64,000 nucleotides of DNA from Zea mays. Its lineage: Eukaryota > Streptophyta > Magnoliopsida > Poales > Poaceae. Where the stretch lies: NCBI RefSeq assembly GCF_902167145.1, contig NC_050102.1, positions 1,984,001 through 2,048,000 on the forward strand. Reading direction: 5' to 3'. Each line of letters starts with the position of its first letter. Position 1 is the first letter of the stretch. Position numbers and translations under genes: made by a program. Below, piece after piece: positions 23,463 to 34,769 of the stretch. The notes beneath the pieces were generated by a model. The model did no database searches and was not told the DNA's origin. It saw only the letters and a list, made by a program, of their open reading frames with translations.

Positions 23463-25820
23463 TTAGGCTTGGGACTTAGGTACCCAACTCTTGTTGGGTC
23501 CTACAAGGTTAGTGCAAATATCCTTAGGGACCCAAATGCAAGTTTTATCACCCTTGCATTTTGCCCCTAACTTTCTAGCAATTACCTTTCTATCCTTTCT
23601 ATAAATTGCAAAGGAAGCATTCAAAGCATGATATATTGTAGAAGGCTCATTAACTTTCCTAGGAATATTAACAACATTCCTTCTACCAACATTTCTATCA
23701 TGCACAACATGAGAACTAGAAGCAGTCATAGCATAAGAATCATAAGCATGTGAATCATAAGCATCATAACTTCTAAAAGCATTTCTAGAATTTTTCCTAT
23801 CATGATACAAAAAGGCATGGTTCTTTTTAACACTAGTAGCCATAGGGGCCTTCCCTTTCTCCTTAGCGGGAATGGGAGTCTTATGGCTTGTTAAGTTCTT
23901 GGCTTCCCTCTTGAAGCCAAGTCCATCCTTAATTGAGGGGTGTCTACCGATCGTGTAGGCATCCCTTGCAAATTTTAGTTTATCAAATTCATTCTTGCTA
24001 GTCTTAAGTTGGGCATTAAGACTAGCCAATTCCTCAGTTAGTTTGGAAATTGAAACTAAATGATCACTACAGGCATCAACATCGAAATCTTTACACCTAG
24101 TGCAAATCTCAACATGTTCTACACAAGATGTTGATTTACTAGATTTTTCTAGTTTAGCATTTAAATCATCATTTTTGCTCTTTAAACTAGCAATTGAATC
24201 ATGACATGTAGACAACTCACAAGAAAGCATTTCATTTCTCTTAATCTCTAATGCAAGTGATTTTTGTGCTTCTACAAATTTGTCATGTTCCTCATACAAC
24301 AAATCCTCTTGCTTTTCTAAAAGCACATTCTTATCATTCAAGGCATCAATCAATTCATTAATTTTGTCTATCTTAGATCTATCTAAACCCTTGAATAAGC
24401 ATGAATAGTCTATGTCATCATCATCACTAGACTCATTATCACTAGAAGAAGCATAAGTGGAGTCTCGAGTACTCACCTTCTTCTCCCTTGCCATAAGGCA
24501 TGTGTGACGCTCGTTGGGGAAGAGGGATGACTTGTTGAAGGCGGTGGCGGCGAGTCCTTCATTGTCGGAGTCGGAGGAGCAATCCGAATCCCACTCCTTT
24601 CCGATGTGTGCCTCGCCCTTGGCCTTCTTGTAATTCTTCTTCTTTTCCCTCTTGTTCCCCTGTTCCTGGTCACTATCGTTATCGGGGCAGTTAGCGATAA
24701 AATGACCAATCTTACCGCACTTGAAGCATGAGCGCTTCCCCTTTGTCTTGGTCTTGCTTGGCTGCCCCTTGTGACCTTTTAGCACCGTCTTGAAGCGTTT
24801 GATGATGAGAGCCATCTCTTCATCATTAAGTCCGGCCGCCTCAATTTGTGCCACCTTGCTAGGTAGCGCCTCCTTGCTTCTTGTTGCCTTGAGAGCAAGG
24901 GGTTGATGCTCGTTGATCGGTCCATTCAAGGCGTCGTCCACGTATCTTGCCTCCTTGATCATCATCCTCCCGCTTACGAATTTTCCGAGTACCTCCTCGG
25001 GCGTCATCTTCGTATACCTGGGATTCTCACGAATATTGTTCACGAGATGAGGATCAAGAACGGTAAATGACCTTAGCATTAGGCGGACGGCGTCGTGATC
25101 CGTCCATCGCGTGCTTCCATAACTCCTTATTTTGTTGATAAGGGTCTTGAGCCGGTTGTATGTTTGGGTTGGCTCCTCGCCCCTTATCATTGCAAACCTT
25201 CCAAGCTCGCCCTCCACCAACTCCATTTTAGTGAGCATGGTGATGTCGTTCCCCTCGTGAGAAATCTTGAGGGTGTCCCATATCTGCTTGGCATTGTCCA
25301 AGCCGCTCACCTTCTTGTACTCGTCCCTGCACAAAGAGGCTAGCAACATAGTAGTAGCTTGTGCATTTTTATGAATTTGTTCATTAATAAACATAGGGCT
25401 ATCCGAGCTATCAAATTTCATTCCATTCTCTACAATCTCCCATATGCTTGGATGGAGAGAGAATAAATGACTACGCATTTTGTGACTCCAAAATCCGTAG
25501 TCCTCCCCATCAAAGTGTGGAGGTTTGCCAAGAGGAATGGAAAGCAAATGCGAATTCGAACTATGTGGAATACGAGAATAATCAAATGAAAAGTTCGAAT
25601 TGACCGTCTTCCTGTAGTCGTTGTCGTCGTCCTTTTGGGAAGAAGAGGATTCGTCGCTGTCGTAGTAGACGATCTCCTTGATGCGCCTTGTCTTCTTCTT
25701 CTTCCCATCTTTACGTCTGTGGCCCGAGCCAGAGTCGTTGGATTTGTCATCTTTTGGCTCGTTGACGAAGGACTCCTTTTCCTTGTCGTTGATCACGATT
25801 CCCTTCCCCTTAGGATCCAT
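23463..25820 (-). CDS. Copia gag polyprotein with zinc knuckle, intact
   Basis: 785 codons from ATG 25818-25820 to TAA 23463-23465. The N-terminus is charged ([12 protein letters not shown]). The gag domain starts near residue 90 ([11 protein letters not shown]), and a CCHC zinc knuckle ([14 protein letters not shown]) is near residue 365. A long coiled coil follows (about 480-620). It forms the nucleocapsid-like particle that packages the RNA. Pol lies downstream in another frame, so pol expression would need a frameshift near the gag stop. The ATG is 36 bases after the primer-binding site. Confidence 0.93.
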   Translation of the reverse strand: MDPKGKGIVINDKEKESFVNEPKDDKSNDSGSGHRRKDGKKKKTRRIKEIVYYDSDESSSSQKDDDNDYRKTVNSNFSFDYSRIPHSSNSHLLSIPLGKPPHFDGEDYGFWSHKMRSHLFSLHPSIWEIVENGMKFDSSDSPMFINEQIHKNAQATTMLLASLCRDEYKKVSGLDNAKQIWDTLKISHEGNDITMLTKMELVEGELGRFAMIRGEEPTQTYNRLKTLINKIRSYGSTRWTDHDAVRLMLRSFTVLDPHLVNNIRENPRYTKMTPEEVLGKFVSGRMMIKEARYVDDALNGPINEHQPLALKATRSKEALPSKVAQIEAAGLNDEEMALIIKRFKTVLKGHKGQPSKTKTKGKRSCFKCGKIGHFIANCPDNDSDQEQGNKREKKKNYKKAKGEAHIGKEWDSDCSSDSDNEGLAATAFNKSSLFPNERHTCLMAREKKVSTRDSTYASSSDNESSDDDDIDYSCLFKGLDRSKIDKINELIDALNDKNVLLEKQEDLLYEEHDKFVEAQKSLALEIKRNEMLSCELSTCHDSIASLKSKNDDLNAKLEKSSKSTSCVEHVEICTRCKDFDVDACSDHLVSISKLTEELASLNAQLKTSKNEFDKLKFARDAYTIGRHPSIKDGLGFKREAKNLTSHKTPIPAKEKGKAPMATSVKKNHAFLYHDRKNSRNAFRSYDAYDSHAYDSYAMTASSSHVVHDRNVGRRNVVNIPRKVNEPSTIYHALNASFAIYRKDRKVIARKLGAKCKGDKTCIWVPKDICTNLVGPNKSWVPKSQA

Positions 25821-25856
25821 CTCTTCGGGCGGTTAGTCCCTTTCTTGAAGAGAACG

Positions 25857-25868
25857 GCTCTGATACCA
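25857..25868 (-). other. Copia primer-binding site (tRNA-iMet)
   Basis: The minus strand reads TGGTATCAGAGC, the classic complement of the plant initiator methionine tRNA 3' end, two bases inside the 5' LTR. Confidence 0.95.
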
Positions 25869-26460
25869 ATTGAGAGCACCTAGAGGGGGGTGAATAGGTG
25901 ATCCTGTAAAGCTTAAACTTATAGCCACAAAAACTTGTTAAGTGTTAGCACAATAAATGCCAAGTGGCTAGAAAGGAGTCTCAACAAAACACAATACCAC
26001 AAGAGATCAATCACAGAGTTGACACAGTGGTTTATCCCGTGGTTCGGCCAAGACCAACGCTTGCCTACTCCACGTTGTGGCGTCCCAACGGACGAGGGTT
26101 GCAATCAACCCCTCTCAAGTGGTCCAAAGACCCACTTGAATACCACGGTGTTTTGCTTGCTTTTTCTCAATCCCGTTTGCGAGGAATCTCCACAACTTGG
26201 AGCCTCTCGCCCTTACAATTGAAGTTCACAAAGAACACAGAGCAAAGGGGGAATGAGCAACGCACACAAGACTTCAAAAGATCAGAGCAACAACGCGCAC
26301 ACAAGTCGCAACAAGAGCTCGCAACACAACTCAAAGAGTTCGCAACTCAACAAGAGCTCTAGATGCTATCACAATGAAACGAATGCGCGAGAGCGATGTC
26401 TTGGTGCTTAAGAATGTTGTAGGAATGCTTGGTGTGTTCCTCCATGCGCCTAGGGGTCCC

Positions 26461-26467
26461 TTTTATA
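26461..26467 (-). promoter_or_regulatory. TATA box of the copia 5' LTR
   Basis: TATAAAA within CTATAAAAGGG on the minus strand, about 70 bases downstream (in transcription direction) of the palindrome array, with no competing TATA-like match nearby. Confidence 0.75.
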
Positions 26468-26535
26468 GCCCCAAGGCAGCTAGGAGCCGTTGAGAACAAA
26501 TCAGGAAGGCCATCCTTGCCTTCTGTCATCGGGCG

Positions 26536-26867
26536 CACCGGACAGTCCGGTGCACACCGGACAGTGTCCGGTGCCCGATTCCTTTCCTTAAATGGCGAAG
26601 CCGACCGTTGCAGATCTGGGAGCCGTTGGCGCACCGGACATGTCCGGTGCCCCCTTCCGACCGTTGGCTTGGCCACGTGTCGCGCGCAGAATCCGCGGCC
26701 GACCGTTGGCCCTGGCGACCGTTGACTCACCGGACAGTCCGGTGCACACCGGACAGTCCGGTGAATTTTAGCCGTACGCCGTCAGCAAAATTCCCGAGAG
26801 CGGCCTCTTCGGCCGAGGCAGCCTGGCGCACCGGACACTGTCCGGTGCACCACCGGACAGTCCGGTG
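26536..26867. repeat. Palindrome array in the right copia LTR, about 7 copies
   Basis: Same array as in the left LTR but with two 19-bp units fewer: one missing after the CATG-centred copy, and two direct units instead of three before GAATTTTAGCC. Confidence 0.9.
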
Positions 26868-27343
26868 CCCTAGACCGAAACAGCCCCTTGGCTGTACACA
26901 GCCAACTCTTTTCTTTTCTTTTTCTTCCTGTTTCCAATACTTAGACAAGTATATTAGTACACAAAACCAATGTACTAAGACATAGAAACATACCTTTGCT
27001 CTTGATTTGCACTTTGTCCATCCACAAGCATGATTTCACATTTAAGCACTTGTGTTGGCACTCAATCACCAAAATACTTAGAAATGGCCCAAGGGCACAT
27101 TTCCCTTTCAGGGGTCCCTCCCGGGAGCGAGATCCAGGCGCCGCCGGCGATCTTCCGCCGCCCCTGCGCACGCGCGGACCGTCCGGCCCCAGGACGCGGA
27201 CCGTCCGACCGTCAGGCAGGAACCCTAGCCCCTGCACCAGGTCGCGGACCGTCCGGCCCCTGCGCGCGGACCGTCTGCCCCTGTGCAGAGAGCACCGCCG
27301 CTGGTTCGTGTTGAGTGTTTGACGCTCTAAAAATGTGTCAACA

Positions 27344-28250
27344 CATACTTAGCTTATTGATTTATGCCATCCAGTTTAAGACAACGGTTGTTGGACAAGC
27401 ATTGCAAATTTGGTCCCATGAAAAAAATACATTAATGTGAACGGCTTTTGCACACATATAATTATTTGATGTTAAAATTCATATCCACTGAAATGTCTGA
27501 AATGTTTAAACTTGATAGTAATTGGGTAGGGACAGGACAAGACAGCACAGAGAGTGCGAGGTTTCGTGATGGGCAAGTTAGGTCGCCAAAAAAGATTCGT
27601 GGTGGGCCCAGCTGTGTCTTCTCGCCTCAGGACAACTATCCTGTCAATCACGGGCCCATCTTCTTTTAATTGCTTGTACTAGTTTTATCTTCATCTCACC
27701 CATCAAGTCACTCCTCGCTCCACCTATAAATCAAAATTAAGTAATTAAATAACTATCCCAAATGATTAAAATGCATAATAAATCAAAAACTAATCATGAC
27801 TGTTGGGTCGCCATGTGCCTCACTCTAGCTAGCTAGCTAGCTAGTAGGGGTGCATTAGTATTAATCGCCCACATGTGGAGTAGAGAAGGGACTGATAATA
27901 AATAAATGGAGTGATACAAAGTTTATTAATTATTTAATCAAGGGTTTTTTAAAATGTTTAGGCGTAATTGAACTGTGCAATATTCTAGCTATTGGGTGTA
28001 CGTAGATCATGCATCTCTAGTAATCATCATGTATACAAAGCACCACTTCAAACTTCGCAACAACCACCCAAACAAATACACATATAACAATCTCACCTTT
28101 AAAGGAACAAGATAAGTCTAAATCTCTTCTTTTTCTTATTCACTCAAATCCAACGGTGTTGCTTATTTAGATCATTCTTCTCTCATCAATCACGCTTTCA
28201 CCCATGATCCCTTCATAGGGTCGAGTGTGTCGAGCCCTTAGCTGGCAGCG
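27344..28250. other. Intergenic sequence
   Basis: AT-rich sequence following the LTR of gypsy-3. It has a (GCTA)n-like run near 27825. No gene or bounded repeat could be recognised. Confidence 0.5.
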
Positions 28251-28741
28251 TCATACGGATTGGAGGTGTGGCACAGGCGCGCCTATCATCAAATAGAGCG
28301 CGTTGGAGTCAAGCGTGGCCTCGAGGCTTGTTCTCCTGAGGCACACGTTGTTGCCGAAGATGAGGATGTTGGGGAAGTCCCTGTCGATGGTGGTGGCGGC
28401 GATGGTGGTAACCCATGGCACGGTGTTGACGACGGTGTCGTCGTAGACTCGTAGGCACTGGAGTTGACGCAGAGCATACGACGGAGACGCCATGGATGGC
28501 GGCGATGGTGGTGACCCATGGCAAGGTGTTAACGACGGTGTCGTCGTAGGCACCGGAGTTGACGACGGTGGCCTTGTGCCCTTGGCGGTATGAAGCTGTC
28601 GGCGGCGGTGGAGAGTGTGTGGGTGTCATGGCCCTCCGTGTCACACGTCCAGTTGGCATCCACGACAGTCAGATTGCTGAGCAGCATGTCACTGTTGAAT
28701 AACCTAGCATCGATGAGCTTACGCGGTTGCAAGCGATGCAA
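28251..28741 (-). pseudogene. Subtilisin-like protease (subtilase) relic
   Basis: Minus-strand frames recall plant subtilases. The part at 28741-28560 shows KLIDARLFN and a catalytic-His region reading DTEGHDTHTLSTA, where family members usually have HGTH, so a conserved Gly is Asp. The next part reads DDTVVNTLPWVTTIAA, and a second, duplicated copy of it reads DDTVVNTVPWVTTIAATTID to about 28400, ending at TGA 28251-28253. About 100 residues that normally separate these regions are missing, frames shift, and no catalytic Asp or Ser part is seen. It is a deleted and rearranged remnant. Confidence 0.65.
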
Positions 28742-30004
28742 TGCTTGAAAGAGTTTTGGTAGGTATACTTCCAGCAGGCTAGCATCTGACCGTCATCTTC
28801 TTGGTTTTAGACGGACATTTTTACTAGTATATATAATATATATGTACTTCCACCACACAAGGACAACAATCTCCAATTTATATATATACCATTATCATAA
28901 TAAAATATAGCCAATTTATATACCATCACCAGTCAAAAATTTATATAAGAATATAATTATAAAAATGTGAGATCATGTCAGTGCTTAACCAATGTACTGT
29001 AGTGTTATAGAATTGCAATTAACTTTTTTTAATGCAGTAGCTTAATGAGAGTAGTACTCCGATCCACGCGCATCCAGTAGTCCTATACAAATATTGATTA
29101 TATATATTCTGGTACAACGAGGCTAGTAGGTAGAAATGTGTCAATAATTTCTCTTCAATAATACTTAAATGTAGCACACTTCGCTTAGATATAGCTCGAA
29201 TATGTAACTACTGTGTGTATATATATATATATATTTCACAGCAACTACAATAGTAATAAAGCTTCTTTAAGGTACACTAGATTAAATAGTAGTAATAATA
29301 AACTAAAAGAAGTAAGCCATATATTCGGATATGCTAGCATCACACACTACGTATCATGGAATAGTACTGTATGCGCTGACCTAAATCGTGCGGAAAGTTA
29401 GCTATAGCTAGGTGTGGTATATGCATGCATCATAATCAGCGTGGATCAAAGTGCATTTTATATTTAATTAGGAAGGTATGGTTAATTTATTGTGTAAAAA
29501 TATTCCAGCCGAGATAATGCACCTTCTTAAATTATATAGCTAGGGTGGCGGGCGGCCGCGGCGCTCAAAGGCATGCAAATCGACATCTAATAAAAATCTG
29601 AGATTCCGGCAGGTATCAGTTAATTAATAAATGGTGAGTATATAATCGATCTATTATTGGGGGCTCAGTTTCATTGAAGTATACCATTAGTCTGTAAATA
29701 TATTATAACAGAACGTACTAGTAGTCTAACTTAACAAATAAAAATATAGTAGTCTAGAATCTAGCTACATGCCGAGTCAGAATTTGCATCAGAGTTAAGA
29801 CAATTCAAAATCCCCTACATTTGACGACGGATGAAGATGACGCATTATCATTAGGTTCTGGAGATAGAGATGAATTAGTAGTAGAAGAAGAAAAATATAT
29901 TAGAAGAAGAGAAATATATGCAATAATATAATACTAATTATGTTGGGATAAAATATAAATGTTATAACACTAACTGTTTTAGAATCGATTGAGAGTAGAG
30001 TAGA

Positions 30005-30054
<50 letters not shown>

Positions 30055-30065
30055 TTATTTTTATT

Positions 30066-30104
<39 letters not shown>

Positions 30105-31144
30105 ATTGTTTGTCACAATGATTTGAGCTGACCATCCGGCCGGGTGTACGTGAATGGGGTTGGCTGCCTCAACTTTTCCCAGACCGATCGAAGCCTCATA
30201 TATTAAATATATGTAGAGGTGTAGTAGTAACTAGTAGGGATAGCACCCCGGGCACGCCATCCATCATCATCGACCGATCGTCCATCGGGCCGGCCGGCAA
30301 ATTCGCAGAAGATTCCCTTTCTAATTTGCAGTCACAGTGTAAATAATATAAAGCACATACAGAAAACTAGCAGCAAAAAATTCCTAGAGCTGTTTGATTT
30401 TTAGTTTAGTCCCTGCATTTTATTCAATTTAGTATCTAAATTGTTAAATATAGATGTTTTAGTTTCCGTATTCAGCAATTTAAAGGTTAAAATGGAAAAA
30501 AATAGAGATTAAAGATTAGTCTTTAAAAATCAAACATCCCCTAAAACATCATCGGAAGAAACCAAAATTAAGCACCCTCCTCCTCCTGATTCGATTTATA
30601 TTTGTTTTTGCACCTTATACATGTAGTAGTGGTTCTTAGCTAGCACGCATGCAATGGCAACGCGATCTATCTATATATATTTGATGTTTCGTGGTGGTGG
30701 CCAAATGCATGCAAGCATATGTCAGCTCGTTCGTGTCATCGATGGATGATGGAGACTGACGAAATAGAAGAGATGTGATTATTATTTTTATTTTTCTTCT
30801 TGTTTCCCCCATGCATGCCTAGTAAAAACACTTGATCCATGACCTAGCTAGGATGAGGTAGATAGGAGTTGTTGTTGCGTTAAACGATCGAGAAATCGAT
30901 CGGTAGAATGAATTAATGGGCCAGCCAGCAGAGTGTGATCTCACTATCTGAGTGATAGCTAGGATGTACGTACTCCCTCTGTCCGGAGATCCAGTATTAA
31001 ATTAAATCCACCCAGTGAAACAATAAATACTACATCAACGAGCTAGAGAGTCACCACACAAGCGAATCTGCTGCTGAGATCGTCGGCGACGTGTACCTTA
31101 GCTAGCAGTGTGTTGGCCTTGCCCTGAACTAATAGCTAGGACCC
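28742..31144. other. Intergenic region and WRKY upstream region
   Basis: AT-rich with short (TA)n near 29217-29235. No gene was seen. Near 30969-30990 the phrase TACTCCCTCTGTCCGGAGAT resembles a Stowaway-type end without a visible partner. CAATAAATAC near 31020 is a weak TATA candidate for the WRKY gene. Confidence 0.45.
30004..30110. repeat. Compound microsatellite (ATT)n then (GTT)n
   Basis: An uninterrupted ATT run changes at about 30067 into a GTT run of around a dozen units. Such tracts are length-variable. Confidence 0.95.
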
Positions 31145-32501
31145 ATGGCCGGTGCCGGCGGCGACTGGCCCTTCACGGCCGACGACGACGCGTACGGCGC
31201 CGACTCCTCGGCGATGTTCGCGGAGCTCGCCGCAGGGTGCTGGGCCGCCGCCGGCGGGACGGCGGCGGAGGAGCTGATGATGTCGATGCTGCTGCCGCCG
31301 CCTGAGGATCATCATCACCAGGCGGCGGTACTGGCGACGGCGCCGGCCGCCGTGTCGTCCAGGTCCAGCTCCACCGACGACGACGACGGGGCGCCGGCGG
31401 CCGCAGCCACCACCGAAGCAGCGTAAGTGCCTGTGCTCAGTAGCCTTCGTCTCCATCTCAGTCGTCCTTCCTTCCCTTGCCAGATTAATTAAGCCCGGCC
31501 CATATCCTATATACTAGTAATTAATTAGATACTAATACATGGAGTGGAGTAGCATTGCACGGTGCATCTAGCTAGCCAGGTACTGTAATTAAGAGCAGCT
31601 ATATATATATGTATATGGTATCATCGGTACACGTACATTGTGGGCTTGTTTGCTTGTTTGCATGCAGGAGCAAGCCACCGGCGGCGGGGAAGACGACGAT
31701 GACGAAGTCGTCGTCGGCGGGGCAGAAGCGGGCGCGGCAGCCGCGGTTCGCCTTCATGACCAAGAGCGACGTGGACCACCTGGAGGACGGGTACCGCTGG
31801 AGGAAGTACGGGCAGAAGGCCGTCAAGAACAGCCCCTTCCCCAGGTACCTACTGGCTACTGCACGCATGGCATCTGGAACTAGCTCTGAAAATTAAACCC
31901 CTCAAGCTAGCTAGCTAGCTCTAGAATCATCGAGTCACGGATGAGTGTACGTAGCAGGAGCTACTACCGCTGCACCAACAGCAAGTGCACGGTGAAGAAG
32001 CGCGTGGAGCGCTCCTCCGACGACCCCTCCGTCGTCATCACCACCTACGAGGGCCAGCACTGCCACCACACCGCCGTCGCCTGCTTCCCGCGCGCCAACC
32101 ACGCCGCCGACGGCCGCCACCACCTGCCGTTCGTCGAATTCTCTGCTGCCTCCTCCGCGCACCACCACTACCACAGCAACCCCTACAGCGGCACCGCCAG
32201 CTGCGTCAACGACCACCACCTGCCGCCCCTCCTCCCGACGACGACGACACTCGCGCCTCGGCACAACGCTCTCGACAACGGCCAGCAGGAGCTGCAGGCG
32301 GCGATGTCGATGCCAGTGGCTTCCGTGCCAACGACGTCGTTGTTGCCGCCGCCTACTACTGCTCTGGCGGCGCCGCCAGTGGCTTCCGTGTCAATGACGT
32401 CGTCGTCATCGTTGCCACCTGCTAGCAGTAGCGCTGCTCCGGCCGCCGTCGACAAGGGACTTCTTGACGACATGGTGCCGCCGGCGATGAGGCACGGGTA
32501 G
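31145..32501 (+). CDS. WRKY transcription factor, group IIc (WRKY57-like)
   Basis: Three exons: 31145-31422, 31668-31844 and 31958-32501 (999 nt, 332 residues). Donors are GTAAGT and GTACCT, acceptors end GCAG. The second intron splits the Arg codon in the WRKY domain (FP-R-SYY), as expected for this group. The protein has an acidic, alanine-rich N-terminus, a single WRKY domain at about residues 112-175 with WRKYGQK, and a C2H2 zinc finger of CTNSKC and HCH ligands, then a low-complexity His, Ser and Ala tail. The match [17 protein letters not shown] and the GQHCH ending point to the WRKY57 branch. It should bind W-box DNA (TTGAC) in the nucleus. The gene is intact; the ATG chosen is the first in frame with an uninterrupted domain. 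Extreme GC content in exons is normal for grass genes. Confidence 0.93.
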
Positions 32502-33403
32502 TTGATTAATTACTCGGCTAGCTAATTAGTACAATGATGAAGCATACGATGGAGCTGCCCATCAGTTTATTTGATTTCTGATTAATTGGACAGAGACAGG
32601 AAGAATTGATTGTAACATATGCATATACATACATATTAATTATATATATAGCTACGGTACCAACTGTCAAGCAAATAATAGCAATCGGCAAGCACTTACC
32701 AGCATGCAAAGGTGCTCCCGGACGTCGCGGCCGTCGAAGATGAACGCCGGCGGTAGTCGAGCGTCCTGAACTCGTCAGCACGCAGAGGAGGCCTGTGCAT
32801 GCGCACCGTCGGCGGCTTCGTACGCGTCCCTCGCCACCGCCACCATAGACAGAATGAACAAGTTCAAGTGTTACTACCAGCTGTGAAGAAGCAACAGAGC
32901 ACCACATGTAGTAAACACACCACCTCTTGCCTTCCCCAGATTCATTCTACTGCCTCCCGTTACACCTCTTGACATCAAATCCTTCCTAGCTATACAAACA
33001 AGCCAAGAAATGAATCGCACAAGTTCAAGTACAGAATACTCCTGTACACGCGCACTTCAACTCTTAGCAGTGATTGCTCTATTTGATTTCCTTTCTGTTA
33101 AGAAGTAGGAGAGTTATCAACAAGGTTCAGCCCTGGTTGAGTTACAGCAAGTTTCATCTGGGTACAATATCAGACTGATGACGCTTTTGGTTCTCTGTCT
33201 AACTTGACACACTTTGCCTAACTTTTTCTATCTAATGTTAGTTCTTCAATTTTAGCCAATATGTGGCATATTTAGCAATCAAACAGGCATAACTTCTTTC
33301 GACTTCTCTTTCTCAGCTGCTGTGTTTTTTTTTGGGTGGGTGGGAGAGGCCGAGAGGGGGACTAGAGGGAACCAAACTGTACAACGGAACACACATAGAA
33401 GCA
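32502..33403. other. Spacer between the WRKY gene and the PTEN relic
   Basis: Holds the WRKY 3' flank. A minus-strand open stretch at 32518-32907 has no recognisable domain. Nothing else is supported. Confidence 0.45.
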
Positions 33404-34297
33404 CTATTCACTTTCATAATCATCGTCTTCATCTCCGAACATAAACACCGAGGCATCTGCTGCGATCGCCTTGAATTCGCTCATGCTGGAAGAGTCAGCA
33501 GCTGCGGTGGAGCTGCCCTTGCTGCTGACTTCAGTTTTGAGAGATGTGACATCAGGTGCCTTCGTGGTTCCTTGTTCGCTGGTTCCTGGTTACAGCTATA
33601 CTTTATCAAGTCTGCTAGCAGCGGCCGATGCCTCCTTCTCCACGTTGCTTGTTTGAGATGGTTTAGCAGCATTTACACTGCCTTGACCACCGCGCCAGCA
33701 GTCCTCTCCTTTCTTTCCTTAGATGATCCATCCTCCCCGTCGTCACTGTCCGAGAATACTTCATCTTTATCATTGCTTCCAGTCCCCTTGTTGGATTCTG
33801 CAGGCGCAACACTATTTTCTTTCACAGCCGTGCTAGCCGAGGAATCGGCATCAGATTTATTATCAACTGCTCCAGCGGCTGGTTTTGGTGGTTGCGAGCC
33901 ATCGTAATCTACCAGGACAACCTCAACCTGGAACCTAGGTGATGGCAATTTTCTCTGGACAAAATTATAATGTAATTTAGTCTCAAGTCCCCAAAAGAAC
34001 ATGTAAACAAATCAGTTGTTCGAACTGCTGCAGCTGCAATCCATAAAGACAAAACACTGTAGAAGTAGTAGAAGCCGATACGGGTTAAATCCAAATGAAA
34101 GAAGCCTTCACCTTGTCAAAATCATCAAGATCAGTTGGATTCAAAGTCATCCTGTTCTCCATCATTGTTGTATTTAGCCAGCTGAAAAGGACAGGGGAAG
34201 AAATGAAAGTAAATATCAGGATAATTTTCTTTTCCCTCAAATGATTAAATTTAGCTGCAATCCTTTCGGAGCAAAGATTGTACACCTTATACTTTCC
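33404..34297 (-). pseudogene. PTEN-like phosphatase relic lacking the catalytic core
   Basis: Three blocks match plant PTEN. 34297-34262 reads GKYKVYNLCSER behind a good acceptor (TTACAG). About 34181-34111 reads WLNTTMMENR to DLDDFDK with an acceptor and a GTGAAG donor. 33956-33404 is the C-terminal region: RKLPSP then FQVEVVLVDYDG, a Ser/Asp-rich tail and a terminal GDEDDDYESE followed by TAG at 33404-33406. The first block is cut after SER and joined straight to the intron in front of the second, so the exons for the phosphatase loop (HCKAGK-type motif) and most of the C2 domain are gone. The last part has a frame change near 33680 and two stops near 33600. It lies downstream of SCC2 on the same strand. 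Confidence 0.8.
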
Positions 34298-34769
34298 CTG
34301 TAACACAATGATTAAATTAGAAGACTAAAATGCATGACTAGTTCAAAGTTCCTTACATTTCTTATTGTGTTACACAAAAGCCCTCAAATGCATGGTCTCT
34401 TTATAATTAAGAATATAGACTTCTCACTTACCTAGCCGCCTAAAATACTGGAAACTAACTAGACAAACAATGCACTTAAGCACATTAACTTCCTTTTTGT
34501 AAAAAGGAAAAGGCAATACACGTACCAGGAGGGGAAAGGAATTTTGGAAATACATGGGGACAAAATAAGGCATGCTTTAGACAAGATGAAATGCATAACC
34601 ATATAATCTAGGGCAATGTGGCGAGGGGGAGGGAGTGTTAAGTAAGCATTAACCCAAATAGTCTTATACTGCTCCTCATTTCATGAAAAAACATGCATAT
34701 TCTATGAATTTTAAAATTGTTAATATGTATATTATTCATGAGAAAGATGATCATGAACCAAAAAAAGAT

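Larger units (their letters stand above)
18183..27110 (-). mobile_element. Opie/Ji-like Ty1/copia retrotransposon, full length and young
   Basis: Complete 8928-bp insertion on the minus strand, flanked by GGGGT at 18178-18182 and 27111-27115. Its 5' LTR is at 25871-27110 and its 3' LTR at 18183-19461. It has a tRNA-iMet primer-binding site, an open gag, an open pol and a polypurine tract. The LTR ends (minus-strand start TGAAAGGGAAATG) and gag/pol features fit the SIRE/Maximus lineage that includes maize Opie and Ji; the exact family is from memory. By eye the LTRs differ at about five bases plus one G and two 19-bp repeat units, so insertion was recent. No disabling mutation was noticed in the coding regions. 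Confidence 0.93.
25871..27110 (-). repeat. Copia element 5' LTR with promoter
   Basis: 1240 bp and the active-side LTR. A minus-strand TATA box (CTATAAAAGGG) is at about 26458-26468. Upstream of it lies the palindrome array. It is 39 bp shorter than the 3' LTR because it lacks two 19-bp units and one G. Confidence 0.95.
15750..27343 (+). mobile_element. Gypsy-3: oldest Ty3/gypsy (Tat-like) element, right part, split by the copia element
   Basis: Visible parts are the second RNase H-like domain and integrase (15750-17690), a spacer with a purine run (AAAAGGCAGGGGGCA) and a 3' LTR from 17763 to 27343 that is interrupted by the copia insertion at 18183-27110. The left part was cut off by insertion of gypsy-1 and lies outside the window. 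The element is recognised by its pol domains and by TGTT and AACA LTR ends. The first plain genomic sequence to its right starts at 27344. Confidence 0.85.
17763..27343 (+). repeat. Gypsy-3 3' LTR, interrupted by copia element
   Basis: The parts 17763-18182 and 27116-27343 form one LTR of about 648 bp (one copy of the GGGGT target duplication removed) starting TGTTTGGCACC and ending GTCAACA. A TATA box (CTATAAATAG) lies at about 17962-17972. Both parts contain several GCGGACCGTCCG or CGGACAGTCCG palindromes (about 17795-17860 and 27170-27285). Confidence 0.75.

Noticed and set aside
31136..32473. Long open frames opposite and beside the WRKY exons
   Set aside because: They arise from the high GC content; the plus-strand exons encode a full WRKY domain with correct introns.
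33332..33907. Plus-strand open frame of 191 codons
   Set aside because: It is the complement of the PTEN relic, whose minus strand carries clear family motifs.
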